Origin: Furcasterigmium furcatum | Lineage: Eukaryota > Ascomycota > Sordariomycetes > Glomerellales > Plectosphaerellaceae | Direction: 5' to 3' | DNA length: 64,000 nt | NCBI GenBank assembly: GCA_001599815.1 | Contig: BCIA01000001.1 | Location: forward strand, 1,430,934-1,494,933 | Shown: in pieces, positions 34,114-47,400 of the stretch | Layout of the letters: every line of letters starts with the position of its first letter | Position numbering within the stretch: position 1 is the stretch's first letter | The notes under the pieces: generated by a model | What the model saw: the letters and a program-made list of their open reading frames with translations, nothing else | Told to the model about the DNA's origin: nothing | The model's database searches: none | Made by a program: the position numbers and the translations under genes

Positions 34114-35498
34114 GCAGGCAGGCAAAGCAGGCAGGAAAGGACATGTGGGCATGCTTCTATGGATGCGTGAGGCGAGCTAGGCGGGTTGAGTAACGTCTCG
34201 CTGCTCACGACGATCATGAGTTGGCCGTCCCCGTCGTGGGACAGCCCTCCCAGAGCCGAGACATGGTCTCTGCTTGGGACGCTGGAGGAATTTCGGGCAG
34301 TTCCGAGACTTCGGGCTTGGGCAGGCGGAAATCGCGGCTGGCGAATGCAAATGACGATGCATCTCGTCTCCTGCATTCTCTGTCTTACGCTTGAATCAAC
34401 CACCGCCAGCGCAACAGGTCAGAGTGGCGATTCACCGACCTATCTCCGACGCACATCCTCCACTTCGCCGGCCAACAGATCCAAGCATCTTGCTAGTGTC
34501 GCCTCTGGCCGGCAGCCTGGACTCGAGGAGATTTCGAGTGTGGACTGATCATATCTCCCTTCCATCGGCGCCTGTCGTGCTCACACCACCCACCCAACCG
34601 CACGCACGCACTTCTGCATATCATCCGTATGCCCGGCAGCAGCACCACCCCCTCGCGATCACGATTTTCAGCTCGGGCAGTGTCACCCCGGAATTTCACC
34701 CCGTAGACCAGGACGGCTCGCAGCCTAGTCCCAGGTCCATGCATCTCGCCGCCGCGTCTCTCCACTTAAGCCGTCTCCAACCTGGGGAACCCGGACTCTT
34801 TCCCCGGTCTCACTACCGAAGATCCCGTCATCTCCCGGTTCCTGGGCTGATCCCCGTCGCCCGGCACACGACGCACGACGCACACAGATAGCGGCCACGG
34901 CGGGCGCTCACGAAGAGCATGCCCATGCCAGCCTTCGACGACGTCACCCTGTTTCACGTGTAAGACCAGACCCCGAGGGAGAGGGGGAGAGATCACACAC
35001 ATGTCAGAGCATAGACGGCGTGCACCTGAACAGCGAAAACCAAGGCAGCAGAAGCAGAGAAAAATGGTCATCATTCATTTGTATCGGACTGCCCGTACCA
35101 CAAGGGCACTCCCGTCGCCGTCTCGGCCCATGACCTACCGAGGAGGGCCGTGGACCCACAGCCTCGCCCTCGGCAAAACTTCACGTCGTGACAGGTGCAC
35201 GCGCCTCCACGGATCAATCTGCCCGGTCTTCTCCTGTTCATTGCCCACTAAGATGGCCCGTTGAAAGAAAACAACACGTCAAGAGGGGTTGGGTACAAGG
35301 GGAAGAAAAGGTGGGAATTTTGGTCGTCGTCGTCGTCGTCGTTAATTGACGACAGGCGCGCGGCGCTGATTGGGACGCATCGTCCGGATGGGATGTGCCG
35401 GGGGGGTTCTTTTACTTTGGTACTTGCCGAAGAAGATCGAGTGCTTTTGTGTCGCTTGCTGGTGATCAAAAAAAAATGGCGCGAGTCAGAGAGTCGCT
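34114..35498. other. Intergenic, start of the gene desert
   Basis: About 1.4 kb with no supportable gene. It includes a (GTC)n triplet run at 35323-35341 just past the 3' end of the next minus-strand gene. Overlapping ORFs (up to 166 codons) begin at non-ATG codons and have low-complexity composition. Confidence 0.45.
35323..35341 (+). repeat. (GTC)n microsatellite
   Basis: Six tandem GTC units, probably in the 3' UTR of the small Ser-rich protein gene on the opposite strand. Confidence 0.75.
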
Positions 35499-35771
35499 TT
35501 ACTGGGTCTTCTCGTCCTTCTCTTCGGGTCCATGGCCGAGTGCGAGGAATCGAAAGCCGACGACGCCGCTCTTGGACGCGTCGCTGGTCACGCTCGAGGA
35601 GCGGCGGGCAGCGGGGCGCTCGACAGGGGCAGGGTCGACGGCGGTGGTGGTGTCAACAACCGCCGAGGGGGGGAAGTAGGCAGACGACGTCGTAGGGGCC
35701 AGGGAGAGGAAGAAGGAGGGCCTGCGAGGGCGGTAGGTCTTGGAGATGGACTCGTTCGCGGGGGAAGACAT
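35499..35771 (-). CDS. Small Ser-rich protein (90 aa), unknown
   Basis: The ORF starts at an ATG in good context (CACCATGTC). About 200 nt downstream of a TATA box, it follows a CT-rich leader. The protein opens MSSPANESISKTYRPRRPSF and includes FFLSLAPTTSSAYFPP, RRSSSVTSDASKSG and FRFLALGHGPEEKDEK. I have the impression of a family of small fungal proteins with an RRSSS...SD motif followed by a hydrophobic LxLG patch, but no function is known to me. It has no signal peptide or membrane segment and is probably intracellular and phosphorylatable at the RRSSS site. The intact promoter layout and position in a gene desert favour a real, regulated gene. Confidence 0.55.
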   Translation of the reverse strand: MSSPANESISKTYRPRRPSFFLSLAPTTSSAYFPPSAVVDTTTAVDPAPVERPAARRSSSVTSDASKSGVVGFRFLALGHGPEEKDEKTQ

Positions 35772-35973
35772 GGTGGACTGATGTGCGAGTCTGGCTTTCG
35801 GTCTCTAGGAGTCGGACAGATAATGCTTCGATGCTGAGAGGGGTAAAACGAGACCGCGGTGCAAACAAGAATGATGAGTGGACTGAGAGCGTTCGGGTTG
35901 GTAATGCGATGGGAATGTCGGACTGAGATGAACACGGAGGTAGACGGATGAAGAGGGAGAAGTGGTTCGACCC

Positions 35974-35979
35974 TTTATA
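35974..35979 (-). promoter_or_regulatory. TATA box (GGTATAAAGGG, minus strand)
   Basis: A strong TATAAA element on the minus strand, about 203 nt upstream of the ATG at 35771, in a GC-rich setting. It is the clearest core promoter in this part of the window. Confidence 0.6.
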
Positions 35980-38900
35980 CCCTCCCAGGCACTCTCACTA
36001 CGACGACTGAGAACAGCCGCGCCCATCAGGTCACACAAAACCTGCTGCTGGATTAGTGGCCATTCCAACAGGATGAGTGCCGCATGACCCATATGCCCGT
36101 GGTGTCCGATGTGGCCGCTTCCAGCCGGTTCCAGCGGCGGCGGCACGGGCGCTGGATTGAGCAGCCTGGCCCGCGGGATGTCTGACCCAGAACCAGCCAG
36201 CCGCCCACGCCAATAAAAGTCCGCCTCCGCCCTAGAATCTCACGAATCTCGCGACGTTTCACTCGGCCGTCGCTCAAACGTGAGATAAGCACTGGGAGTT
36301 AAGGAAAGATCTGCCCGAGAAAGGGCCCCCTCCGTCCCACCCGCTCTCTGCGTTAAGTCCGTGTGTCGTCCAAAGCTGCTGTGGCGGGCGGCGACGTTTC
36401 TGCCTGCTGCTTGCTGGTTGCGTCTATTTCTGTCTGTCAGTCACCGGCGGGAGCCATCACAAAAATTGTGCTGCTGCCCCCGTCCCACGAGTCGAAGCAG
36501 TGAAACGGTGAGCGAGCAGCACACGTGGGTCCGCCAATTGGTCTTTCTTCGTGGGTGGGAGGATGGATGGATGGATGGATCACTGATAACCGAGAAATGC
36601 GTAAGAGAAAAGGGGCCCGGTGCCAATGCCAATCAAATCCGCAGGCGGAGTGGGATGAGTGTGTCCGCCCGAGACACCCATCTGAATCCGTGGAGGTGGT
36701 CGTACAAGAGCGTCGAGATGGCCGTCATCCTCATTCCCATCGGCCGCGACCTCCGGGGCGACTCGGACTTGATATAAAACAATCCCGGGGTGGGGTCCCG
36801 AAGAATGCCTCTGATGTATGGTAAAGATCGAGTGAAGATCCCGAGCCAAGCGGTCGGGTTTCGGTGCATCGCCGCCTGCGATTGGGCCTGTCGGGCGGCC
36901 AAAGAGGATTTCTCGGAAGGGCGACATTCGGGGTGTGTCTGGGTCCATCGCGACCGACCGGCTAGGAGTCGGGACGACTGGTGGTGCTCCGGGACTGCCA
37001 GCTGCCGCCACCCGGCAGCCCCTGGTCTCCGATGAGCTTGGGCTGCGAGCGCATCGCCGTCCAAAGAGGTATTTCTTAGAACGGATGAAACTCAATTTGG
37101 CGGTCCTTGGATTTATTTCGAGCCCTGGCCGGGCTTAGCTGGATATTCTTAGGCACAGAGAGGTCGTCCCGATGGTCTGACGCTTGGTCTGAAGTCTGGT
37201 CGACGCGATTGTTCCGAGGGGTGTTCCCCGTCTCTTCTGCAACCCTCTTGCCAGCAAACCCAACACGGCCTCGAATCCGGGTCTCTCGACTCGGGCAGCC
37301 TGCGGGTTTTAGTTGAGAATCTCGGGTTGCTCAATTGAATCAATGTCAAAGTCCCATGACTGACCTTTGTATTCGGAGCGCGGATGTAGTCAAGTACGGC
37401 AGCTCACACTCAGGGGTATGAGAATCCAGGCACACTCCGACCTGGGCCGGCTTTCCAGGCCAACATCCAACACAATCAGGCCACAGATCGAAGAAATGCC
37501 CCGTCCTGCAGACATGATCAATCATCTGACTTTGTCTCGGTGCGCGGGACTCCCTCCTTGCTTCTCGACAGCATCGTAGCATTGTAGCCGTAGCCTTGGT
37601 CCAATTCCACAGCCTCGGAGGGCCCATCGTCCATGAGTTCACATTGCGCCCGCGCCTGGTGCTCATGACATCAGCGCATCCTTCCCCATTGAGAGATCGT
37701 GTGCATGAAATGAGTGATTTTGAAAGAGATGCCCTGGGGGGTGGGAGGCGGTTCTGGACCCCGTGCTTCTGCAACATGCTGTTGGACTAGATAGGATGCA
37801 TGCGGTGAGCCCGTTCTTCGTAAAGCATCTTCACCATGGGGGGCGTGGTGTTTCCTCAGCACTGTGGCGTGTGTCCCCATTTTCGAGAAGACTACTGCCT
37901 CTTTCGGGAGTCGCGCGCGGGTGCTCCCTCGTTCACACTCCCATCGGCAGGGAGGGAACATCCACATCAATTCAACGCCACCAACATCCTCAACGAACCG
38001 GTGAGAGATCCAGCGGGCTTTAGGCCGCACCTGATGCGACCTGGCGGCCCGAAGCCGCGGCAGCCCCCGGCCGCTGGGAGCAGAAGGGCACAGCCGTCCG
38101 CCGCAGAAGATGCTCATCAGCAGATTTCCAAGCATGTGAGGGGGCCAACAAGTGTGCTCAACCGTGCTTGCAGGTCTTCAGGGGCCTGACGACGAAGTTG
38201 GTCGCCGAGGTGACTTCGCCCTGCATGAGAGGCGGTGTGGTCAACCGCTATCGCCGACCAAGTACTCTGATATCGGAGGTACGAAGGGGGCGTTCTCACG
38301 AGATCGTCAACCTACATGGTCACTTCTCTTCGACACAGGGCGTGCTGGCTATGCGAGGACGCCCTCGCTCCAGCCTGCCGGGTGTGTCCCCCGGCAGGCC
38401 ATCACGATGATTGGAAGGTCCAGCCATGCGTGCCCTGTTGCCACCGCTCGGCATTCGCTCCGGCCCCTCCGTCTTGAAAAGGAGGTGCCAATGAAGAGAC
38501 GATACCGAAGTCACGGCACCACTCGAGGCGCACAACTCCTGTAGACCGCCATGTCTTCGCCTTGCCGGGGGTGTCGGTCCGCCAGAAGTACTCCCTCTAG
38601 GCCGCGTGCGTCTTGAGATTGCAACGTGGTTGGTGACGAAGCCAGACCAGCTGCAGATCTCATCTCGACTCTCCGAGTGTTCGACGAGACCGTCGGCACC
38701 ATTCGCCAAGCAAGATCCCATGCCGCCCCTTGCTGTAAGCTCGATTGCCCCCTCCATCACCGGCCGGGATACTCGAAGTCGCCGACTGAGGTTGGATGCC
38801 ATCCAGGGGAAGAGCAAGGGCCTGCGGGACAACTCCAATGAGACATGCCCGTGAACCAACGGACAGCGGAGCTCAAGCGCTTGGGGAGACTGCACGGCGG

Positions 38901-41900
38901 TTGTCGCGAATCCGCCTTGACGCCGCCATATCATCGAGCCTTCGCTGAGAGGTTGAAGAAGGCATGCGGCTACCGTGAAGAGAGTTGACCGTTTGTCGGC
39001 CGAGTTTGTGGTCAAGGCTCGGCGCTTAACGCCGGCTTGTGGCACCGTGATTGGCTCCGGCCACCGCGAATGCGGCTTCATCACACAGGGCTACCGTCCA
39101 GCCGGGACCGGTCATGGCTTATGATGGGTCTACAGAGCTGGACATCCTCTGTTCCGTGGCTTGGATATCCAAGGGAGCCGCCGTTGCTCCTTGGCCGAGC
39201 TTGACGCCTGCAGCTGGGGGCAAGGGATGGCTGGGTCCCTTGCGCATGTTTCCCTGGTCCCCTTTCCTTGACATGGTGGCAAGCCAGACGCCGAAAATGC
39301 GGTAGATTACCGCCACCCGCTCGTTTCCTCGGGGGGCTGAGCTATGCCAGCATCCGCATCATGCTAAGCACCACGGCCGCGTGTACCAACACCCGCGAGA
39401 GTGGACGAGCGGCGAAAGTGCGGGCTCCGCGGGAAGCGCGGCCTCCTGAACGAAGTCTCATCAGGCGCAGGGTATTCGCCTTGCATGATGGGCGGCAGCG
39501 GTTGTTGATCTCTTTCTTCCAGCGTGCGTGTTTGGTGCTTGCTTGTGCGAGAGAGGAGAGTGAGTGTTGAGGCATATTGGTGACAGATTGTACTGCTTAC
39601 TCGCTCGTCCATTTACCCCATTGCAAAATATATCCCCTTCTTTAGGCTCGGTTCGATGCAAGATGTCGGTAAATTGAGTGGGCGCCGAGGACAGCGGGTG
39701 GGTGGCTCGGGAACGAGCGCACATCGGGAGATTTGTGTGAGTGTGCCCCTGAACCAGTCGCGACAGCTGAATTCGGCTTCAGGGGTCGACGGATGCATTG
39801 TATCATGGCGAGTACGAAGCTCAGTGAATGATTACAGAGACCATGACTGGGCCGAGGTGTGATGGCATGTTTGCCCCAAGGGGGTTGGTGCAGGCGCAGT
39901 GCACAAATGGTTGAAGATCAGGTCTGAATGACACGTACTGAGGCAGCCATTCCATGCCGTCGGGACCGCTCATCGTACGATGCTCCATGATACAGGAGTC
40001 CATGTTGTTAGAAGACAGCCCCTCCCTGCAGACGTGAGCACCTTCTGTGCATGGACAGGCGGTCTCTGGGCGGGAGTACTAGCAGTAAGCACCTCAAGGG
40101 GCGTCTACCAGTCTGTGAGGCATAGCGCCCGGGCCTGGATCACCAAGAAAGCTCGGGATTTGCCCGTGGGATGTACTGTGTAGGAAAGGATCGATATCAG
40201 CGACCTTTTTCTGCGCCCGGAGGCATGCTTGCTGCGTATGCGGCCCCTTAATGTCGTCAATCTGGTGCTCCCCTTGTCCTGGCGTGGATGGGGATTCAGG
40301 AGAACTTCACATGTCGCAGGGGATACATGTGTCGAGAATTAGAGAAACGTCGGGACTTCCGCCGCAAGCCTCAGCCTATGGGGTGGTATGAATGCTGTCT
40401 GTCCGCCAGAGTATGTGTCGTCGGCCGGAGCGAGAGTCATCTTGGTGCCGGGAGTTCAATGGATGCGCCCCGAGGACGCGCAAGGTGGCGAGAGAACTGC
40501 AGACGACCGGAGGGCGAGGCAAGACACTGGCGAGCAGAATGAGGCCGTCCCGGGGACTGGATGTTCCGAATGGATGGGTGCCCAACAGGAAACAAGGCGT
40601 CTGAAGGCAAAGTTGTGAATGGCGCGTGGGAGGAGGAGAAGTGAACGAACGGGATGGGGGTTCGAGGGATTTCCAGGTCAGGTTACCGGAAGGACACTAG
40701 ACTCTCTCCCTCATCGCATCCAATGCCAGTGGTTCGTTCTTGGTCCACAGAGGTGCCGCTTCCTTTCTAAATCCCACCTTCCTTCGACTCATCGTGTTGC
40801 CCTCTCAGTCTGTCCATGAGGAAGGACGTGGACGCTTCCTCCTTCCCTCAGCATCACGGGACCCCCTGCAAGTGTGGATATGTCGCAGCAAGGGAGGCAC
40901 GGTGGGGAGCTCGCAGTAGGTTCACCGGCGAGTGGGCCCCGGCCAGGAACCCGCCTGAGCCCATCCCATTCAGGGCAGGAAGCGCTGCCCGTCCGGGAAG
41001 TCATGACCAGGGTCGATGGAGTTAGCAAGCATTGGCCAAACGGATGCGCCGTAACATCGCGCCTTCTCCACTCGGAACCCTCTTCGCTAGCGGATCGTGC
41101 CTTCCATCGATGTCACAGGACAGTGCAAGATCTCTTACACGCCCTTGACCAGACCTGCATCGCACTGTGTGATAGGCCCCTGTCTCGCAGTGTCAGCACA
41201 GTTTGCGGAAAGCCAGACGTCCAACACCAACACCACCAAAATGACATGAGCTTCTTCGATTTTGTTCCCCCACAATCTCGGCCCACTGACACCCTCATTT
41301 CTCGTTGTCTTTCTCCTCAAACCCCGGCCCGGTACCTGGCAGCTTGGGCCTTCTTCCTGCCCAAGACCATTACGCACCACGTCTCTTGTTCTGGGCCGGC
41401 CCTGAGGTGTGCCCCGAGATTCTCCGGCTGCCATCTGCTTTCGGTGGCCTGCATCACGACCTTTGAGGCTCCCATGGCCCGTCTCCTCTGCGAAGAGACC
41501 TCACTCATACGAGTAACGTACGCGTCTACGCACGGCACAGCACGGCCGCGGCTGGCCGTTGTGCGCAGTGGCCTCAGTCATGACTCCGGCTGGCTGACAC
41601 GGACTTCTTGGCCTGGCCGTGGGAGCCAGATCGGTGCGACGTCGGTCTGTCAAGGCACCACGAGCCAGCAGGGATGATGCCCCAAGCACATTGACGTCTA
41701 CAGGGACATGGGCTATTCGACAAGGTCGGCGAGGTGACCTGACAGCGGTCACAGCTTCTCCCCCAGGTCTCCCTCTTCACTACGCACGGAACTATCTTCC
41801 TGCTCTGGCCATTCCATGATCGTCTGCTCAGCGGGTGGAACGGGACGCTGCCAAATACCGAACATGAAGAAGGGTATCTCCCTAAGAGATCTCAGTCAGC

Positions 41901-43985
41901 CACTGCCGACAGACTCCTTTGTTCCTCTGCCGACCGTGCCCTCTTCGTACATGCTGAGAAGGGAGCAATCGGTTCGAGGTTCGTCTACAGCTTGGCGCCA
42001 TGCACAAAGAAAGATCCAGATGCCGGGCGCTCTCCATCCCTTCTTGGGACGACTCGGTCCATTGAGGACGGGCTCGCAATGCGACAGCGTCAGACGAACT
42101 ATTATAATCAAGCCGATACGGAAATCACTGTTCCTCGTCTTCGTTCATGCGCCCATTTCCGAATCATCATCTGTACCAGCTGGGAACTTCCGACACCCCT
42201 CATGTCCTTTGCGATTCACGTGTACCAGGTGCACCCTGGACAGCGAAATAAGCCCTGGGGCAGACGACCGGATCGCGACTGTGCCTCGACTCAAGGATTC
42301 GCGTCCCGCTCATCGTGCTCGTCACAAATGATGATAGGTGCCGGATCTGAAGGGGTCTGCAGCCACCCGCTGTCGCACATCCCTCCCTCTGTTGCGTAGC
42401 GCAACCACAACACACCCGCGACCTTTGTGTCGAAGGGATTTGATGGCCGCGACCACTCGACGACTGCGGTCGTTCTTTTGATCTTCTCATCATCGGGTGG
42501 TCCTGAAGAAATAATTGAGGGAACAAAGGCCACTCGGCGCCACCCCAACCCAGAACGGGTTAACCGGGGTTCGCCTGCGACCCCATGTGCGACATGGCCA
42601 ACGATCCACGCCGTCCGCGCCGTCTCGTCTTGTGCGGGAACGCCTCTCGAGCTGCTGGCGCCTACCGTGGACAGACGTACGAGGCGGAGGAGACCACCAT
42701 ACCTGGTCCGCCACAAATCGGAGGTTGGCCATGCAGCTAACCCCCCCATGCTCATGCCCTTGAGTGACCTGTTGGCTGTGGCGTCCTTCCCACTGACAGA
42801 CTAGTTTCTTCTTCTGAGGAGGACTGGACATTGGACGGGGGCCTGCGTGTGATGCGGGTACGTATCGCGGGAGTCCATGGATATCCTTTCTTGTCTTCAC
42901 CTCCTTGCGTGGGCGGGGTGGCCCGAAGCAATCCCACTATCTACACGGCTACCCTCATCACTCCACCATTATTGTGACACCCTGGACGGCGAAGCAAGAG
43001 GGTCCCTCCGCCTGTTTCGGCACTTTCAACTCGCAAAAAACGTTTCCTAGTCGGCTCAGGTTTCTTCCTTGCAGCTTTCAAGGCCCGTCTTGTCCGACGA
43101 CTCAAGTTGCCGTCGTCCGTTGTCTTCTTTCTCCACGCTCACCAGCCGATTGAGGAACGCGCGCCTCGCGAGACAATCCTCGAGCTACGGCATCTCAACC
43201 CTAGAGGAGACCGCGGATCCGGACCGCGAGCTAGAGGTGTCACGATCCAGGGATCATCTACCCTCAAACGCACACTTATCACACGCGACGGACGCCCTCA
43301 GCTCGCCACACCATCTTCTTGCAGAGCCTGCTGTTCTGCAGCGACATCCCCCATCTTCCAGAAGCCATTGCCCACCTGGGAGTCCCCTCCCCCCCTGCTC
43401 GGGTCACCTGCGTCTGCTGGTCTCCCGTCAAGGCTGGTGTGTGCCCGCAGCTGGCTCGGCTCTCTGGATAATACTGTGCCTAGCACAACCGAAGGCAACA
43501 CCATCTACCAGTTGAGGGTGTTCCTGACAGGTCCGCAAGACGCACCAGCTCCAACGGGCTGGCATTTACTCCAAGACCGTGCTTGCTCCACAGGCAGGCA
43601 GTTTCCGCAGCGGGTGCGGATCAAGGCAGCCCATCTGGCCCGTTGACAGGCCGAGCGACTCTGCATGTACCTTGTCCTAAAGAGGTACAACCACTCCCAT
43701 CACACGGAACTGCCCTACATTTCGATATATCCCTCCACCTCCCTGCGGTGGTGATACTAGTAACCAACGCCCCAACAGCGAGCCATCGCAGCATCAGGAC
43801 GGCAAGGCAAACAACCAACAGCCGAACACACGGAATCATCTGCACTCAAGGCCGTCGGTGAGATCGTCATCGTCCTCGCTTGCTTCTCTGGTTGGGGGTG
43901 TTTGACCATGGCCAACTCGTCAGCCCACCGTACTGGACATTCTTCTTCAAGCCAATAACCAAAGCCTCGGGTCCGGTCACAGAGG
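35980..43985. other. Gene desert, about 8 kb, no gene recognised
   Basis: I found no ORF with protein-family motifs or consistent codon bias on either strand. The longest (267 codons, 40874-41677) begins at GTG and reads as low-information sequence. Base composition stays balanced, without the AT-rich TA-dense texture left by repeat-induced mutation. No reverse transcriptase, integrase or transposase remnants and no terminal repeats were recognised. A (GGAT)5 run lies at 36561-36580. The stretch could hold non-coding RNAs or long-range regulatory DNA of the 69-aa protein gene at its right end. Confidence 0.5.
36561..36580 (+). repeat. (GGAT)5 microsatellite
   Basis: Five perfect GGAT units in the non-coding desert. 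Confidence 0.85.
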
Positions 43986-43993
43986 CATATAAG
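43986..43993 (+). promoter_or_regulatory. TATA box of the 69-aa protein gene (CATATAAG)
   Basis: CATATAAG lies 284 nt upstream of the ATG at 44277. The intervening sequence is CT/CA-rich and G-poor, typical of a fungal 5' leader. The same octamer precedes the 37-aa ORF at 3001. Confidence 0.55.
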
Positions 43994-44276
43994 TTCGAGG
44001 GCATTCCCTCCTTTCCTTGACCTCAAGTAGAGGACAGAGCTGCCACCCATACCACCGAGTACTCTCTTGCTCGCATCTACACTCTACCCTATTCCACTTC
44101 AACCCACTTCTGTCAACCCTCTCTTGATTATCCCGTTCCACAATCCGCCTCTCATACTTGAGCTCGGAGAATCGCAACAAGTCCCGACAAGAGCCAACAT
44201 CTCGCTACAACCACCATACCTCAGCATCAACAACCTCTCCCACCCCGGCAAACAAAGGCTCCATCGCACCGCCGAC

Positions 44277-44486
44277 ATGTGCCAATCAATCGTCACCAAG
44301 TTCAAGTGCTCGCACAGTTCCCCATCATACCCTCCTGTCGAGATGGCTTGTGCTCCGTTCAGGAGCACGATCGCCAGAGCCAGAGAAACGAACCAACAGG
44401 TTCAGGCTTGCCCGAACTTCACTGTGACTCACGACTACAAGGATTCTGTCTGCCCAGACTGCCAGGCTGCGGGTCGTGGATCGTAG
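44277..44486 (+). CDS. Small Cys-containing protein (69 aa), unknown
   Basis: The ORF follows a TATA box and a pyrimidine-rich leader of about 250 nt. The protein begins MCQSIVTKFKCSHSS and ends with VCPDCQAAGRGS, with six cysteines in all (residues 2, 11, 24, 45, 59 and 62). The pattern of an FxCxH near the N-terminus and a terminal CPxC resembles a group of small fungal proteins that seem to form one zinc-binding site; this is inference. There is no signal peptide. It has no close gene neighbours: more than 8 kb upstream and 5 kb downstream are empty. That isolation suggests a gene with extensive regulatory sequence. In-frame codons continue upstream to 44067 but lie in the leader. Confidence 0.6.
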   Translation: MCQSIVTKFKCSHSSPSYPPVEMACAPFRSTIARARETNQQVQACPNFTVTHDYKDSVCPDCQAAGRGS

Positions 44487-47400
44487 GTTGGTCACCAACT
44501 GGTTTCCTCGAGTCACCCACGCTCACTTCTCGGGCTCCCAAAGGCCGCCCCCTTTGCCTTTCGATTCGACCAGAGCTCGCAGACACCATCGGAAATTATA
44601 GACAACGGCCACCACATGGCATCTCTGGGGCAACGCCTGCTGCAGATGGGCAGAGGCTCGTATGGTTTTCTTTTCGATCACATTCTCAACTTGATCCACG
44701 ACGAGTGGAGGCGCCGATTCTTCGAATCAACACGACAGACACCCGGGTCAGCCCATAAGCGAGCGACAAGCACCGCGAACTATCGTTCATTGATTTCTCT
44801 CCTTCCTTTTCTTTTCTGACATTCCTTACACGCATTCTGTGGAACGACCGGCGGCTTGGGGTTATGCCTTATGACGAGTTAGCATTCACGTCCCTGTTGA
44901 TAGTTCTCCGGGTCTACCCCAGAGTAATCAATATTTCTTGACCATCTTACCGAACATTTGTCCATGGCGAGCGAGACGATGGGTTGCACAGGCCAACCAC
45001 TCTATCCTGGTGATTGGTCTGAAGATATCCTTGGCCCTGAACGATACCCGCGGGGTCCGGACGCAAGCCGCCTTCCCGGAGGGGAACGGCAACCACAGAA
45101 GCAGGGAGAGTATAAACGGACTGGGAATCGGGCCGCAAAGGATGAGGCCCGACCAACGAAGCCGAAATATTCAGCAAACCTCGTGGCTTGCTGACGAGTT
45201 GGCCGTGCACGGCGGCGAGTACAGTAGGGTTCGGCCGCCAACCTTGTCGAACCTGTCAGGAGGCCCGGGGTAACACTGCATTGGCACTAGGGGGCGGGAA
45301 GGTGTGCGTCTGAGAATGTCGTGCTGAACGTCAACGGCCAACGGCATGTTCTCCGGCAGGGCTACCATGCATGGTCATACAGTCGCGCGACATGGATTTC
45401 CACAGATCAGCCTCAATCGAACCTGCTGGCCCTTTCCTTTCTTTCCTCTCCTCTCCTTCCCTCTCTTTTCTTCCCTTGACAACGCAACGACCAGCACCCA
45501 GGACACGGACGCAAATTGGTAACAGGGATGGGCAAGGTTCACCCAGGCCCTGCTCTGGAGATTGCGAGAATTGTCCTCAGAGCAGTGGGTACTCGCGCGC
45601 ATTGCAGCATCGTCATGTGATGGCAGTCAAAGGCGAGGATTTTCGTGGCAAGCGAGGGCCACGACGGCCGTGGCCAGGGTGGTCTTCGTGCAATCTCCGG
45701 TCGAGGACAGGGCTGCGTCTGCCCAGCGCAAGCAGTTGCGACGAGGCAGCTGGATGAGGTCGCAAAACCCCAAGAGAATGACCCGATGTCATGCCCGCTC
45801 TTATGACCAGGTGTGTAACGGTCTGGGCGAGGCAACACGCCCGTTACGGACGTTGGAGAAATAGGGGGCGGGCGGGACGAAACCACGTCCATTGGCAGCA
45901 GCCCCCAACATGATTGCGTCGATCAGCGGCCGACGCTCCAGGAGGCTCGCCAACAACTCGTACTGGACAAAGACATGCCATGATGGAATGAAGTCATACG
46001 CCGAGGGAATGGCTCCGGCCTGCTGCCGTCAGGAAAATATCCGACGTTGCGCAACCAGACACAAAGTGTTCATTGTCGACCTTGCGCAACCTCGTATCTG
46101 CCAGCATCGAGGCGTACAAACCTGGGTTTTTTATGCTTGACTTCGGTAGCCGGCAGGCTGTTCGGGGCACAGAGAACGTGCGACTCCCGCATTTCCCAGC
46201 CTGTATGCAACCTTGTATCGCCCGAACGGCTGAGCCCTGTTCCTCGTTGTCAAGGCCCCAGAGCCCGGCCGGCAGGGATTCTCCCAGCGTGTGCGCGCCG
46301 CAAAGGGGACCTGATTGCCGCACACCTCTGGGCAACTGGGTGGGCTGCATGATCCTTCTGCAGCGCCCAATCGAGCACGACTACTCTGCTCAACGGTGTG
46401 GAGTGAGTGGCTTCCTCCCTAGCGACGACGCCAGCACTCGTGCGCCGAGCAGAACCAACGACAGGAAGCCCGACGGTCCGTCGAGGTGTGACGTCCTCAA
46501 AGGGGATGGATGTGGGTTGCCAAGCGTCCCGGTGTCATTCTCCTCTCCGGGTGCAGGCGCATTCCAAGGGTCGCCTCGTTCCAAGGCAGCAGGGCATACG
46601 ACGACGACGACAATGAAGCTCAAGAGATCGCCTCCCTTGAATCGCCAACAGGCCGAGGCAATGACATAACGGCTCTGCAGAGAGTGCGCTTGGTGGCCCA
46701 TGTCCCCAACGCTCCCCGGTGAGCTGGACTGAACAGGCCTCGTGGCCGGGGCTATCCGACAAAACCGGCACAATGCGCGTCTCTCAGTCGTGTGTCGTTG
46801 GAGGTCGAAGGCCACGCGCACGCACTGGGATGCATATGCAGGTGCCTGGCGGGCCCTGCATCGTCTATTGCTCGTCTCTCCATCCCCCGTTCAGGGCAGA
46901 ACACCACCTTCTCGACCCTTCGGCGGCTAAGAGTGCCACATCGCGCCAATCAGCACTGATCCGATGCGCCGCACCCCCCTGGCTGCTGTGCCAGGACGTT
47001 GCAGTAGGACCCGCGAGGTACCGCGCCATCCGCATGCCGCGCCCAGGTCTACTTTGACGTCGCATCTTCCATCGAACAACTCATCATCTGTCTAGCCAGA
47101 GCTGGATGCGGGCCCTCGAACCAAGCCTGAGGCGTCACGATGATCACATGAGCTAGCAATATCATACGTCCCCTCGACGCAGGACAAGACGCTCCTTGCT
47201 TCTTCTGGTCTGCGGCACTCGGAGTCCGCTCTCCCTGTCGAGGAGAGCGCACCAACAGCTACCGTTGTAGTCGGCAGATGCGCCCAAGGTATGCTCCCTT
47301 GTGGGGGCTAGCGCGCTTCTGCTCGTCCTGTTCCTCTCTTGACGAGCCTTGGCCTTGGGGGCCAGAAACTAATAACCGCCCGACGCTGAATGCGACATGT

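Noticed and set aside
36773..37035. TATAAA followed by a short ORF with ATG at 36805
   Set aside because: The promoter is plausible, but the encoded sequence lacks protein-like patterning and the next ATGs overlap other frames.
40874..41677. 267-codon ORF in the gene desert
   Set aside because: Starts at GTG, has no motifs, and its residue pattern reads as translated non-coding DNA. A conserved homolog would reverse this.
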